64,000 bases of DNA, taken from contig NZ_SSNI01000002.1 in the NCBI RefSeq assembly GCF_010015475.1, positions 124,001 to 188,000 of the forward strand, given 5' to 3'. The translations under genes were made by a program, and so were the position numbers. The notes beneath the pieces were generated by a model. That model had not been told where the DNA came from, did not search any database, and saw nothing but the letters and a program-made list of their open reading frames with translations. Below, in pieces: positions 27,094 through 35,856 of this stretch. This stretch comes from Pontibacter pamirensis. GTDB taxonomy: Bacteria > Bacteroidota > Bacteroidia > Cytophagales > Hymenobacteraceae. Numbering within the stretch: the stretch's first letter is position 1; each line of letters opens with the position of its first letter.

Positions 27094-27738
27094 GTGAGTC
27101 TATCGTTTTACTTGATTTTTTTATGCCTTGTCAGGTCTAGCGCAGCAACCTGGCAGCATTTTACTTTAATTTAATGTACTTACTGCCAATTGCACCCAAC
27201 CCTTCAGGAGCTTTTATATGCTGGACCTGGTGCGCTTCTATACTAACATGCGCCTATAGGTTCCATTCCTGTTCTCATTTTATTGCGCTGTGGCTGTAGG
27301 CGTTCGCTTTACATTCAGTAGAGTATACTCCTTTGGCAACCGGTGTATAAGTACTGCTATAGTTGAACTTGCCATGTCCGGGCCTGAAAGTAATCTGCGT
27401 CCTCCGGCAAAGGAGAACTCTTTCACAAGGTAGTCCACATCATGAACAACAGCCATAGGAACTAGTACGCCCCACTACCCGGGTTGGTTGTGGGGCGCGA
27501 AGGCTTTGCGTCTCAGGTAAGGGAGAGCAACGGTTTGCGCATCTTTAGCATGCATAAGCGTCTTCCGGCTGGAGTCGAAGGGGGTAAGAACATCGTCCAT
27601 TAACCAGTTACAATCTATGCAGCAAGATGCGGCCATTTCTCAGAAAATAAATTTAGGGGGAAACAACTCTGCAATACTGGACATCAATAACTGAAAAGCT
27701 TATGCAGGTTACAGGTGGCGCTGTACCCTTGCTTATGT
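27094..27738. other. Intergenic region, possibly decayed coding sequence
   Basis: About 645 bp without an intact gene. On the minus strand, 27380-27287 can be read as KFNYSSTYTPVAKGVYSTE, CKANAYSHSAIK and a stop, which resembles the end of a secreted beta-sandwich protein, but no start or longer frame supports it. A short GC-rich inverted repeat (GCGCCCCAC / GTGGGGCG) lies at 27468-27499. It may be a vanished gene. Confidence 0.25.
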
Positions 27739-28845
27739 TTACTTAGACAAAGAGTGGTACAGGTCGATAAAGCTCTTGGCGTTCTTGTCCGGGTTATATT
27801 CTGAGGTTACCAGACGGTAAGCTCCATTCCCCAGCCTCTCCCGCTCAGCTTGGTCATTTAAGAGGCTGCTAATTTTTTCTGCAAAAAGTTGTACATCGTG
27901 CTCCGGCACCAGAACTCCTGTTTCACCGTCTACCACTACTTCGCCCACACCGCCAACGTTTACGGCTACCGCTGGCACTTTCTGTGCTCCCGCTTCTAAA
28001 ATAACGCCTGGAACCCCTTCTACTGTACTGCTCAGCACAAACAGGTCTGCCGCCGCCAACATCTGCTGCACTTGGCTCCTGAAGCCCGCAAAATAGACCG
28101 TGTCATCAAGGCCAGCCTGCACAGCCTCTTTTTGAATGGTTTCAGCTAAAACACCCTCCCCTACCATTACAAGCTTTATCTTTGGGTCCTGCCTCTTTAG
28201 CATTTTAAGTACCTCCAGTAAGAAGCGGTGATTTTTTTCCGGCGAGAAGTTTCCCACATGCATGATGATATGACTCTCCAGGGGCAAGTTGAACATGGCG
28301 CACAGTGCTTGCTTGGCTTCCTGTTTGTCTACCTGCTCCATGGGTATACCCCTTCTCGTTACAGAGGCCTGCTTTGCCGGATACGCCAAAGTGTGTACAA
28401 AGTCGTTTTTGGCTTCTTCTCCGACAGAACTGACGTGTTGCACCTGGGTAAAAAGCTTTTTGTAGAGCATAAGCTTCAGCTGGCTGTTCCCAAACCAGGT
28501 GCTTACAATACTGATGTTACGATACACGATTGGTAAACCAGGAAAGTATACCCGCAGGGCTACAGCATATTTGAGTGTGTCAGAGCCATTGGCCTGTACC
28601 ACTGCGGGCTTTTCACGCTTCACAAGTTCTTTCAGGCGCTTTAGGGTTTGCAGCGAGAACAAGACTTTCTTCCCGTTTAAATCCACGTTCTTTGCCCCTG
28701 AAACCTCAAGCGGGTTTTCAGGGGCATTGTAAAGGCCTGCAAACACTACTTCAACATTATTTCTTATTAATTCTTTACTAAGATTGGCCGCAAAAACCTC
28801 TGCGCCACGGTACTGGCGCTTTGTAACAAGTTGTAATATTTTCAT
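27739..28845 (-). CDS. Glycosyltransferase family 4
   Basis: 368 aa. Opening ILQLVTKRQYRGAEVFAANL is the GT4 acceptor-side loop; the donor domain shows HVGNFSPEKNHRFLLEVL, MVGEGVLAETIQ and SSTVEGVPGVILEAGAQ with the two conserved glutamates. Cytoplasmic, membrane-associated sugar transfer to the lipid-linked repeat unit. Its ATG directly follows the TAG of the upstream GNAT gene (no spacer), indicating coupled translation. Donor sugar is not deducible. Confidence 0.9.
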   Translation of the reverse strand: MKILQLVTKRQYRGAEVFAANLSKELIRNNVEVVFAGLYNAPENPLEVSGAKNVDLNGKKVLFSLQTLKRLKELVKREKPAVVQANGSDTLKYAVALRVYFPGLPIVYRNISIVSTWFGNSQLKLMLYKKLFTQVQHVSSVGEEAKNDFVHTLAYPAKQASVTRRGIPMEQVDKQEAKQALCAMFNLPLESHIIMHVGNFSPEKNHRFLLEVLKMLKRQDPKIKLVMVGEGVLAETIQKEAVQAGLDDTVYFAGFRSQVQQMLAAADLFVLSSTVEGVPGVILEAGAQKVPAVAVNVGGVGEVVVDGETGVLVPEHDVQLFAEKISSLLNDQAERERLGNGAYRLVTSEYNPDKNAKSFIDLYHSLSK

Positions 28846-29724
28846 CTATATTATAGCTTCCAAGTCGCCGGGGGAGAACTTCCAGGGTACTTCCCGAAAA
28901 GCTTCCGGCCCTTTGTAAACGACGAAACTACTTCCTCGGTTAATTTTTGTGATGCCTGCCGTTGAAAACACCGTAGGATACTCTGTACAATGGCAAATGA
29001 ACACGTTCATCTTTTTGGCCAGAGACCTGAGCAGGATAGGAAATACGTCAAGGTGACCATAGAAGTCTGCAACAGCTATTATCTTCACCCCTTTCACTTT
29101 CAGCATCTGGTAGACGATGAAGGTACTGTTGTCATCTACCAGGCTCACTATTTCGTACTTTTTGTCTTTGTACCGCCACTTATAGAACTCTTCTGTCTTG
29201 TCTGTCTCAACCAGTTTATGGTTACCGGCAGGGGCAAATAAGAACGAATCGAAGTTATTGTGCTGCCTTACCTGTAAACTAATTCTATAATGGTTTATCA
29301 AAAAATAGCTGTGCGGGATAGGCTTGTGCAGTTGCTGCCATCCCATTTTCAGCAAGCCGGGCAGGCTGTTGTTATTTGGCGTATTAAAAATGGCGTGTGA
29401 ATCATCTGCATTAGCATCTGACAAACCAAAAGCAGTCAATTGTTTGAAAACCCCTTTCAGGCGATGTTCCGGGTGGGTTGCCGTATCAACCGGTCTAAGT
29501 GCTTTTACGGCTTTCCCTTCATACGTAAGCTTCCAATTCATAAAGAGCCTGATCCCAGCTACTCTTTCTTTGTCTATGGCTACATAGCCACGCGACTTTC
29601 CAAAGGGATTGTCAAGGTGTTTCCACCGGAACCATTCTTCACCTTTCGGGTTTTTAAGTGAAATGGATAAAAGCTGCAATACTCCCTCCAAATCTTTTTC
29701 TAATTCAAATGCTCGAATTTCCAT
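28846..29724 (-). CDS. GNAT family N-acetyltransferase (paralogue 2)
   Basis: 292 aa. Shares layout and long identical stretches with the gene at 29997-30875 (QVRQHNNFDSF, FYKWRYKDK, FIVYQMLKVKGV, EYPTVFSTAGIT, PWKFSPGDLE), so the two are tandem duplicates, roughly two thirds identical by eye. The CoA loop here is HPEHRLKGVFKQL: the first glycine of R-G-K-G is replaced by Leu, unlike in its sister. It may be a diverging copy with changed activity. Stops exactly at the next glycosyltransferase start. Confidence 0.8.
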   Translation of the reverse strand: MEIRAFELEKDLEGVLQLLSISLKNPKGEEWFRWKHLDNPFGKSRGYVAIDKERVAGIRLFMNWKLTYEGKAVKALRPVDTATHPEHRLKGVFKQLTAFGLSDANADDSHAIFNTPNNNSLPGLLKMGWQQLHKPIPHSYFLINHYRISLQVRQHNNFDSFLFAPAGNHKLVETDKTEEFYKWRYKDKKYEIVSLVDDNSTFIVYQMLKVKGVKIIAVADFYGHLDVFPILLRSLAKKMNVFICHCTEYPTVFSTAGITKINRGSSFVVYKGPEAFREVPWKFSPGDLEAII

Positions 29725-29996
29725 AGCTCCTCATTTAGATGCACGAATGAATTTCACTAATGTAGCGTTAGCGCCTGTTTACATTACATCCTTTGCCAGA
29801 GCAGCTTCTACTCTCGTTTGCTTTCCGATAAAACAGTATTATAGCTAGAAGGGTACAGGATTGTCTTCGCCACTTAGTATTATGACGAAAATAATAAAAA
29901 GTATAAAATATAACAACTATACCTCTATAAGAATATGAAATAATTAAGTTTAATTGTCTTATAACACTTTCATCAGCTTCTGGATTTCTGCTTTAA

Positions 29997-30875
29997 CTAC
30001 AATACTCCCTCGAGATCTCCGGGCGAGAACTTCCAGGGTGATTCCAGATAAACTGTTGGCCCTTTGTAAACCACCAGGCTACTTCCTCTTTTAACTTTTG
30101 TTATGCCTGCCGTTGAGAACACTGTTGGGTACTCCAGGCAATGACATATGTATACATTTAGCTTTTTAGCCAAGGACCTGATCAAGATTTGAAATAAAGC
30201 TGCATCACCGTAAAAGTCTGTCACTGATAAAACTCTTACTCCTTTCACTTTCAGCATCTGATAGACGATGAAGGTATTGTGGTTATCCACCAGGCTGGCT
30301 ATTTCGTACCTTTTATCTTTGTACCGCCACTTGTAGAATTCCTGTGTCTTTTCTGTCTCTACAAAGCTGCTGCTGTCGGTTGAGGCAAACTGGAATGAAT
30401 CAAAGTTATTGTGCTGTCTTACCTGTAAACAGGTTCTGAAATGATTTACTAAAAAATAGCTATGCGGGATGGGCTCATGCAGCTGTTGCCATCCCATTTT
30501 GAGGTATCCGGGTAAGCTGTTACTGTTGGGCGTGTTAAAAATGAGATGGGTGTTATCTGCGTTGGCAACAGAGAGCCCATGCAGTGTCAGCTTCTTAAAT
30601 ATGCCTTTACCGCGGGCATCAGGGTGCGTGGCTGTGTCTACAGGCCGTAGGGCTTTTATCTTTTTCCCATTATAGTTCAGGTTCCACCTCAGGAACAGCC
30701 TTACCCCCACCACTTTTCCTTCATCCACCGCCACAAAGCCAGGAGATTCTCCAAAAGGGTTCTCGACGTGCTTCCAATAATACCAGTCTTTATCGCCGGG
30801 GTTTGTTAACGACAGGGCGAGGAGCTCCAGTACCTCATCCAGGTCTTTCTCCTTTTCTAGTGCTCTTATTTCCAT
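29997..30875 (-). CDS. GNAT family N-acetyltransferase (paralogue 3)
   Basis: 292 aa, the same length as its tandem sister downstream. The CoA loop is complete (HPDARGKGIFKKLT, R88 to G91), followed by FNTPNSNSLPGYLKMGWQQ and the strongly conserved C-terminal half. Its ATG overlaps the TGA of the preceding GT4 by one base (TGATG). A 272-bp AT-rich spacer with no gene separates it from paralogue 2, probably left from the duplication. Acceptor presumed to be an amino sugar made by this locus. Confidence 0.8.
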   Translation of the reverse strand: MEIRALEKEKDLDEVLELLALSLTNPGDKDWYYWKHVENPFGESPGFVAVDEGKVVGVRLFLRWNLNYNGKKIKALRPVDTATHPDARGKGIFKKLTLHGLSVANADNTHLIFNTPNSNSLPGYLKMGWQQLHEPIPHSYFLVNHFRTCLQVRQHNNFDSFQFASTDSSSFVETEKTQEFYKWRYKDKRYEIASLVDNHNTFIVYQMLKVKGVRVLSVTDFYGDAALFQILIRSLAKKLNVYICHCLEYPTVFSTAGITKVKRGSSLVVYKGPTVYLESPWKFSPGDLEGVL

Positions 30876-32017
30876 CAGTATGCGCTAACAGATGAATACA
30901 TGGACAACATTTGGCTGTAGATATCTTCCTGCCGGAACGCTTCAAGGTACCTGGCAATACTATACTGTGAAAGTCGGGCCCTTAAAGTCTCATCCGCCAT
31001 CATTCGCTGCATGGCCTTCGCTAGATCCTGACTATTGCCTGTTTCCACAAACAAAGCCCCCTCTTCGCTTCCTATCACCTCTTTGAGCACGGGCAGATCA
31101 GAGCATATGACTGGCAAACCAGCTGCTAAAGCTTCTACCAGTGCCCCGCCCAAACCTTCATAATAAGATGGAAAGGCAAAGGCATCTGCGGCTACCAGTA
31201 TTTCTTCCACATCGCTCCTGAAACCCAGGAAGCTAACATAGGCCGAAAGATCATGCGCTTGTACAAACCGCTTCAGTTCATTGCTTTTGGAGCCCTCCCG
31301 CCCTAAAAAAATAAGTTTTGCCGCCACAGGGCCATTACTTTCCTTCACAAGCTTATTTATTGCCTGCAGCAGCAGGATATGCCCTTTGGCAAACTCCTGC
31401 CTGCCAACCGAGACAAACACAAAGTCATTTCCAAACTTCAGCCTTTCCCTGATGGCCGCTCTGGAATCCCTGTGCCTGTTCTCGCCACGGCCCCTGTACA
31501 CTAGAAAGCTTTGGTCTTTCTTTATGTTGAACATGGGTCTGTAATGCTCCAGCACCGTTGTGGTAATGGCATGGTAGTGAGACTGCGACAGGCGGGCAGT
31601 CAGCATATCTGCCAACTGCACGATCTTGAACTTGTACCTGGGCAGGCCCGCATGCTTTATCCTTATTTCAGAATAGGGAGTGTTCACCAAGCTCTGGATC
31701 ACCTTTTGCCGGGGCAAGAAGAACTTCACGACTCTTATCAGTACATTGGAATCAAAGAGAACGGAATGCACAATGTCAGGCCGTTCTGCTTTGAGCAGCT
31801 TTCTGAGCGCAAATACCCTCTTTACAAAATTGGAGGCTCTTAAATGGATAACCCTTATACCAGCATCTTTTATCTCCTCCTCTATGCTGATAGGCTTTTT
31901 GTGCAGGTAGATGATAGTAACCTGGTGCCCGTGCTTCAGCGCATACTTTGCAGTTTCTGCTGTAGAGCGCTCTGCCCCTCCTGCGCCAAGCGTATTTATG
32001 AGATAAAAAATTTTCAT
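30875..32017 (-). CDS. Glycosyltransferase family 4
   Basis: 380 aa. FYLINTLGAGGAERSTAET is the GT4 opening; HSVLFDSNVLIRVV belongs to the acceptor domain; VSVGRQEFAKGHILLLQAI and FAFPSYYEGLGGALVEALA form the donor site with E-x7-E. It overlaps the upstream deacetylase stop as ATGA and the downstream GNAT start as TGATG, so the three genes read as a coupled block. Confidence 0.9.
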   Translation of the reverse strand: MKIFYLINTLGAGGAERSTAETAKYALKHGHQVTIIYLHKKPISIEEEIKDAGIRVIHLRASNFVKRVFALRKLLKAERPDIVHSVLFDSNVLIRVVKFFLPRQKVIQSLVNTPYSEIRIKHAGLPRYKFKIVQLADMLTARLSQSHYHAITTTVLEHYRPMFNIKKDQSFLVYRGRGENRHRDSRAAIRERLKFGNDFVFVSVGRQEFAKGHILLLQAINKLVKESNGPVAAKLIFLGREGSKSNELKRFVQAHDLSAYVSFLGFRSDVEEILVAADAFAFPSYYEGLGGALVEALAAGLPVICSDLPVLKEVIGSEEGALFVETGNSQDLAKAMQRMMADETLRARLSQYSIARYLEAFRQEDIYSQMLSMYSSVSAY

Positions 32018-32910
32018 GAACGTGTTCTTGAGATATAACCATGTAACCCTGAAACCTTGACTTTGAACTCCGCCAACGGATCGTAGGTGTTTACTTTTAT
32101 TCTGGATATTCTAAGTGGCGAAATGGAGGCATCATTTATATGATGATCGAAAAGAAAAGCCGCTTTGATCTGATGCTCTTTTAGAATATGCTCGCGGGTG
32201 GCATCATAGTTCCCGTTAGGGTAGGCAAACCACTGATAGCCCGGGAGGTTCTCCATCTTAAAGAAAGCCTCTGTCAGTTCAAACTCCTTCTCCCATTCCT
32301 CGTCGGTTAGCTGATCGAACATAGGGTGCGTGTGGCTATGATTTCCCATCGTGATGTGGTGCCCACTCAGTTCTTCAAGTTGTTTCCTGCTTAGCTGCTC
32401 CTGCCGAAACCCAGGAATGTGCTCCTGCATCTTATCCAGGGCCGCCAGCCGCTCCTTGTTGGGGATGCGCTTCAGCTCATTTTTCTTAGCTAAGCTAATG
32501 TTTGCCTCACCCCTGCTGCCATAATACTCCTGCACCGTGTTCCACCAAAAAGGGGTGTCCGTGCCGATTAGTCCAGTGATGATAAACAGCAACGCTGGTA
32601 CCTTGTATTTCTTAAAGAGCGGCAGGCCATGGGTGTACATAGACATGTCGCCGTCATCGAAAGTAATCAGCAAGGGGCGGTCTGGCAGCTTTTTGCCTTT
32701 CTCCATATGATCAATCAGGTCATAAACAGAGATAAGGTTATAGTGGCGCTTTAAGTAAACCAGTTGCTTTTCAAAGGCAGCTGGGTCTGGAATAGTGTGA
32801 TAGGCTAATACCCTAAGGTTATCGCGCTTATAAAACCTTCTGAAAAGTGGTTGCAGTACATTGAGTGTACCATACAGGCTATTTCTAATCGCTTCTTTAT
32901 TCAATCTCAT
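32014..32910 (-). CDS. Polysaccharide deacetylase family protein
   Basis: 298 aa, no signal peptide. RPLLITFDDGDMSM supplies the Asp pair D85-D86, and MGNHSHTHPMF supplies the H-x3-H zinc site (H191, H195). FAYPNGNYDATREHIL is the motif 3 region. Canonical NodB domain, so catalytically competent by inspection. It is the third deacetylase of the locus and the one closest to the textbook motif. Presumed to N-deacetylate a sugar of the repeat unit in the cytoplasm. Confidence 0.88.
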   Translation of the reverse strand: MRLNKEAIRNSLYGTLNVLQPLFRRFYKRDNLRVLAYHTIPDPAAFEKQLVYLKRHYNLISVYDLIDHMEKGKKLPDRPLLITFDDGDMSMYTHGLPLFKKYKVPALLFIITGLIGTDTPFWWNTVQEYYGSRGEANISLAKKNELKRIPNKERLAALDKMQEHIPGFRQEQLSRKQLEELSGHHITMGNHSHTHPMFDQLTDEEWEKEFELTEAFFKMENLPGYQWFAYPNGNYDATREHILKEHQIKAAFLFDHHINDASISPLRISRIKVNTYDPLAEFKVKVSGLHGYISRTRS

Positions 32911-33339
32911 TTAATGATGTGGAACAATATTCAGAACTGATCAGGTAGTTTAAGCACCTTCCTCTCTTTTAAGGCAGGTGTAAGAACAGATCATACAGGC
33001 CAGCACTTTGCGTTTTCAGGGGCGTGTATTTTAATACAGCGCCTGGCATATGCTTCCTGGCCTTCTAATGCACGTAACGACTTATGGCAGCTTATGGTTG
33101 TTCCTGCTCCTTTGGCTCTCTGTCAGCTTTTGGTCGCTATAGCTGTTCCGGTGCCATCTCTTGCTGGCGCCTCCCTTAGAGCATGTTTAAAATTCATCCT
33201 TTGCGCTGCAAGCCGCCCCTAAAGGAACATGACTTCATAGTTTTCTCGCTCCATAGCGCTGCTATGAAGCTCCAAAACCGTTTCGACAGAACCCTTTATG
33301 GTCAATTTTCGCTTACAAAAACAAAATTTAAACATGCTC
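32911..33339. other. Intergenic gap, right part is a MITE-like element
   Basis: About 430 bp. The left part (32911-33175) shows no gene, hairpin or promoter box that I can support. The right part (33176-33342) is a 161-bp inverted-repeat element described separately. Confidence 0.55.
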
Positions 33340-33342
33340 TTA
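33176..33342. mobile_element. MITE-like element, 161 bp, inserted on a stop codon, TTA duplication
   Basis: The left end starts at 33179 with GAGCATGTTTAAAATT; the right end, reverse complemented from 33339, is GAGCATGTTTAAATTT: the first 13 terminal bases are identical. TTA flanks both sides (33176-33178 and 33340-33342). The right TTA is the TAA stop of the minus-strand NeuD-like gene, so the duplication restored the stop. An internal palindrome (CTTCATAG ... CTATGAAG) lies at 33233-33262. There is no coding capacity. Ends beginning GAGCATGTTTAAA with a TNA duplication suggest mobilisation by an IS5-type transposase (inference). Confidence 0.75.
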
Positions 33343-34002
33343 GAGGTACACTTCATTTAAAGCTCTTTCTCTGATAACTTTTGCCGGAGAGCCAAACGCC
33401 AGTACGCCATCTCCTATAGAGCGGGTAACAAGGCTCCCAGCGCCTACGAGGGTGTTATGACCAATGTGTAGTTTATTTACGATAGTGACTGACATACTTA
33501 TTGCCGTGGTATTGCCAACCACTACTTTTCCACCGAGTGCGGAGTTCATGGCCACACTGGAAAAGCTCCCGACCTGGCAGTCATGCCCCAGCACGGCATA
33601 GATGCCAATCCAAGCGCCATCTTCCATCACTGCACTCGGCTCGAGATACGCGCCTCCCATTACTACCACTCCCTTCCCTAATTTTACATCAGCCTGAATG
33701 TGTGCAGTAGGATCTACTGTCGTGACAAATTCCAGGTCTGCGAGAATGTCCCTGTGCTGATCGTGCATTTTCCGCCTTACATAGTTATCTCCTATCGCTA
33801 TGATATAGCCTTTGATTTTTTGGCTGGCAATCTCGCTCTTAAGCTCTTCCAGTTCGCAGAACACATCATACCCGCAAACAGAGGTTCTTTCAGGCAGCGT
33901 TGGGTCGAATAGAAATTTAATGTTATACTTCTTCTCTTTATGTATAATGTTGATAACACACTGTGCATGCGAGGAAGCCCCCCATAAAAATATATCAGTC
34001 AT
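33340..34002 (-). CDS. NeuD/PglD-like sugar O/N-acetyltransferase
   Basis: 220 aa, the standard length. The N-terminal Rossmann-like nucleotide-sugar binding part starts IFLWGASSHAQCVINII and includes YIIAIGDNYVRRKM. A left-handed beta-helix follows with hexapeptide repeats and the catalytic His in VLGHDCQVG (H140), ending VFGSPAK-type VLAFGSPAKVIRE. PglD acetylates the 4-amino group of UDP-4-amino-trideoxy-GlcNAc; with the PglF- and PglE-like genes it would finish UDP-diacetamido-bacillosamine (inference). A MITE abuts its stop codon. Confidence 0.88.
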   Translation of the reverse strand: MTDIFLWGASSHAQCVINIIHKEKKYNIKFLFDPTLPERTSVCGYDVFCELEELKSEIASQKIKGYIIAIGDNYVRRKMHDQHRDILADLEFVTTVDPTAHIQADVKLGKGVVVMGGAYLEPSAVMEDGAWIGIYAVLGHDCQVGSFSSVAMNSALGGKVVVGNTTAISMSVTIVNKLHIGHNTLVGAGSLVTRSIGDGVLAFGSPAKVIRERALNEVYL

Positions 34003-34294
34003 CGTCCTGTTCTTTAAGGTCTTTGATACATGCAGGTACTTGTTTTTCTATACTCCTGTACTGCAATGGCACTGAACCCAGTTAAGGTACTTCTCCGGAT
34101 GGTTCCGCCTTATAAGGCAGCTGCAATGGATTTGCCTGTTTGCCAGGTGTAGCAGTGGCACGGGCTTTTGCGCGGTAAAAAAGTTTGTAAAAACTTCTGG
34201 AATAATTCATTGCGCCTTTGCTTCGTATTCTCCACGCGCAGGTTCAGTAAATGACATGGAAGGTATCTCCGTTTTTACAAAAACCTCTTCCGCT

Positions 34295-35233
34295 TTATCC
34301 AATGGCTTTTATGCTCTTAGACCCAATGTAAGGTTCTTTGAATTTAGCTCCTGATCTGCTTTCAAACATGAACTGCAAAGCTTTCAGCAATCCAAAGCGT
34401 TTCCTGATAACAGAGGCGCTTCCGTTTCGCTTCTTCTTCAGGAAAGCGGAGGTTTCTTGCTTAAATTTGTTCTGAGAATATGCATTGAATAAACCAATGA
34501 ATTTAGCTGTCTCGTAGTAGTGGTTCGCTACTTTCTCGTAGCCCATTTTGGTTTTTGAGGTGGTAAAGGAGTTGGGCACCATGGTCCGGTATACGCACAT
34601 GGGTTCGTCTATATAGCCAAAATCGCCCTTGCTGGCGCAGATAAATTTCAAGAAAATATCCCCGATGGGAGCCTGGTAGTACCATTGCGGCAAAGCCTTC
34701 AGTATATCGGCACGCACCAGGATGGCAGGTGTTCTCACATCAGAAGCTCCTGTGTCTAACAGTTCCCGCGCATTCACTCTGCCTTTCTCTGACCCAATGT
34801 CACATCGCCTAACACTTATAGGAGCGTCTGAACCTTCCTGCACAATCTCAGCGGCATGAAAACAAAGGGAGCAGTCGGGATTGGCTTCCATAAAGTCTAC
34901 CTGCATTTGCAGTTTGCGGGAGTCTGTCCAGTAATCATCTCCCTCGCAGAGGGCAATATACTTGCCGGTGCACTGCTGCACGGCAAACTGGAAGTTAGGC
35001 ATCATTCCTAAGTTGCCTTTATGGCTGAAGTACCTGATGCTGTTCCCTTTCGGGTGATTCTGAAGGTAGTCTTCTACAACGCTATCTGTATTATCAGGGG
35101 AGCAGTCATTCGCTATTACCAGTTCGTACCCGAAGTCAGTCTCCTGCATAAGCACCCCCTCTACTGCATCACGAATATAATTTTCGTGGTTATAAGTGAT
35201 CATACATACGCTCACTAGTAAACTACTCCGCAT
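34295..35233 (-). CDS. Glycosyltransferase family 2 (copy A)
   Basis: 312 aa when started at the ATG at 35233, which opens MRSSLLVSVCMITYNHENYI like its paralogue. A GTG at 35287 overlapping the upstream TAG would add an odd Lys-rich 18-residue leader. GT-A fold: NDCSPDNTDSV and the metal/nucleotide motif CEGDDYWTD. The C-terminal part (ASKGDFGYIDEPMCVYR, NAYSQNKFKQE) is shared with the gene at 36405-37310. It transfers a sugar in the cytoplasm; donor unknown. Confidence 0.9.
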   Translation of the reverse strand: MRSSLLVSVCMITYNHENYIRDAVEGVLMQETDFGYELVIANDCSPDNTDSVVEDYLQNHPKGNSIRYFSHKGNLGMMPNFQFAVQQCTGKYIALCEGDDYWTDSRKLQMQVDFMEANPDCSLCFHAAEIVQEGSDAPISVRRCDIGSEKGRVNARELLDTGASDVRTPAILVRADILKALPQWYYQAPIGDIFLKFICASKGDFGYIDEPMCVYRTMVPNSFTTSKTKMGYEKVANHYYETAKFIGLFNAYSQNKFKQETSAFLKKKRNGSASVIRKRFGLLKALQFMFESRSGAKFKEPYIGSKSIKAIG

Positions 35234-35286
35234 TCGAAATCTTTGTTTATAGTTGGTTTTTTCCTTTTTTAACAGGTTATGAGGCA

Positions 35287-35853
35287 CTACTGAGACTCCC
35301 GCAGGAGCTCCTTTTCTTTTTCTATAAACCCATCTTTTCGATCCTTCATCGGTTTCGCCGGCACGCCGGACACAATCTTCATCTCCTCCACGTTTCTTGA
35401 GACAAGCGAGAAAGCTGCAACTGCCGAACCATACCCTATTGTTACATCTGGCAAAATAGCGCTGCCTACACCCACAATGACATGTTTTTCAAGTGTTACC
35501 TTACCACTGTGTACGTCTGTAAACTTTTTCGGCACACATGGGTTTGTCATCGACGCGCCACTGTAGTCGTCACTGCTGGAATATATGGCTACCTTAGACG
35601 AGAGGCCGGAGAAATCCTGCAACTCTATGAGGGCCTCTCCTATCAGGGAGCAGTAGGGTGCAATGTGAACATACCGTCCGATTCTGATTCCTTCGCTTCC
35701 AGCTGAAAGCAGGCAGAAATCATCTATCCGGGAGTTATCTCCTATCTCGATGTTGGCGGCATTGAATATGGAGCATTTGTCTGATATGCGAACGTTCTTG
35801 CCAACGCTTTTGAAACCAACTTTATGCAGGTCTTCTTCTGATAAAAAAGCCAT
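35287..35853 (-). CDS. Left-handed beta-helix acyltransferase (WbbJ-like), copy A
   Basis: 188 aa built mostly of hexapeptide repeats (IEIGDNSRIDDF, IRIGRYVHIAPYCSLIG, VTIGYGSAVAAFSLVS), ending VSGVPAKPMKDRK, the usual tail of the maltose-acetyltransferase/WbbJ class. Nearly the same in layout as the gene at 37316-37900. Probably O- or N-acylates a sugar. It is followed at once by GT2 copy A, and the pair is repeated upstream. The preceding gene is a MaoC-type hydratase 3 bp away, which could supply a hydroxyacyl donor. Confidence 0.87.
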   Translation of the reverse strand: MAFLSEEDLHKVGFKSVGKNVRISDKCSIFNAANIEIGDNSRIDDFCLLSAGSEGIRIGRYVHIAPYCSLIGEALIELQDFSGLSSKVAIYSSSDDYSGASMTNPCVPKKFTDVHSGKVTLEKHVIVGVGSAILPDVTIGYGSAVAAFSLVSRNVEEMKIVSGVPAKPMKDRKDGFIEKEKELLRESQ

Positions 35854-35856
35854 AGT

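Noticed and set aside
35234..35287. GTG start for GT2 copy A overlapping the acyltransferase stop
   Set aside because: It adds a Lys-rich leader that the paralogue lacks; the ATG at 35233 gives the same N-terminus as the paralogue. Not fully excluded.
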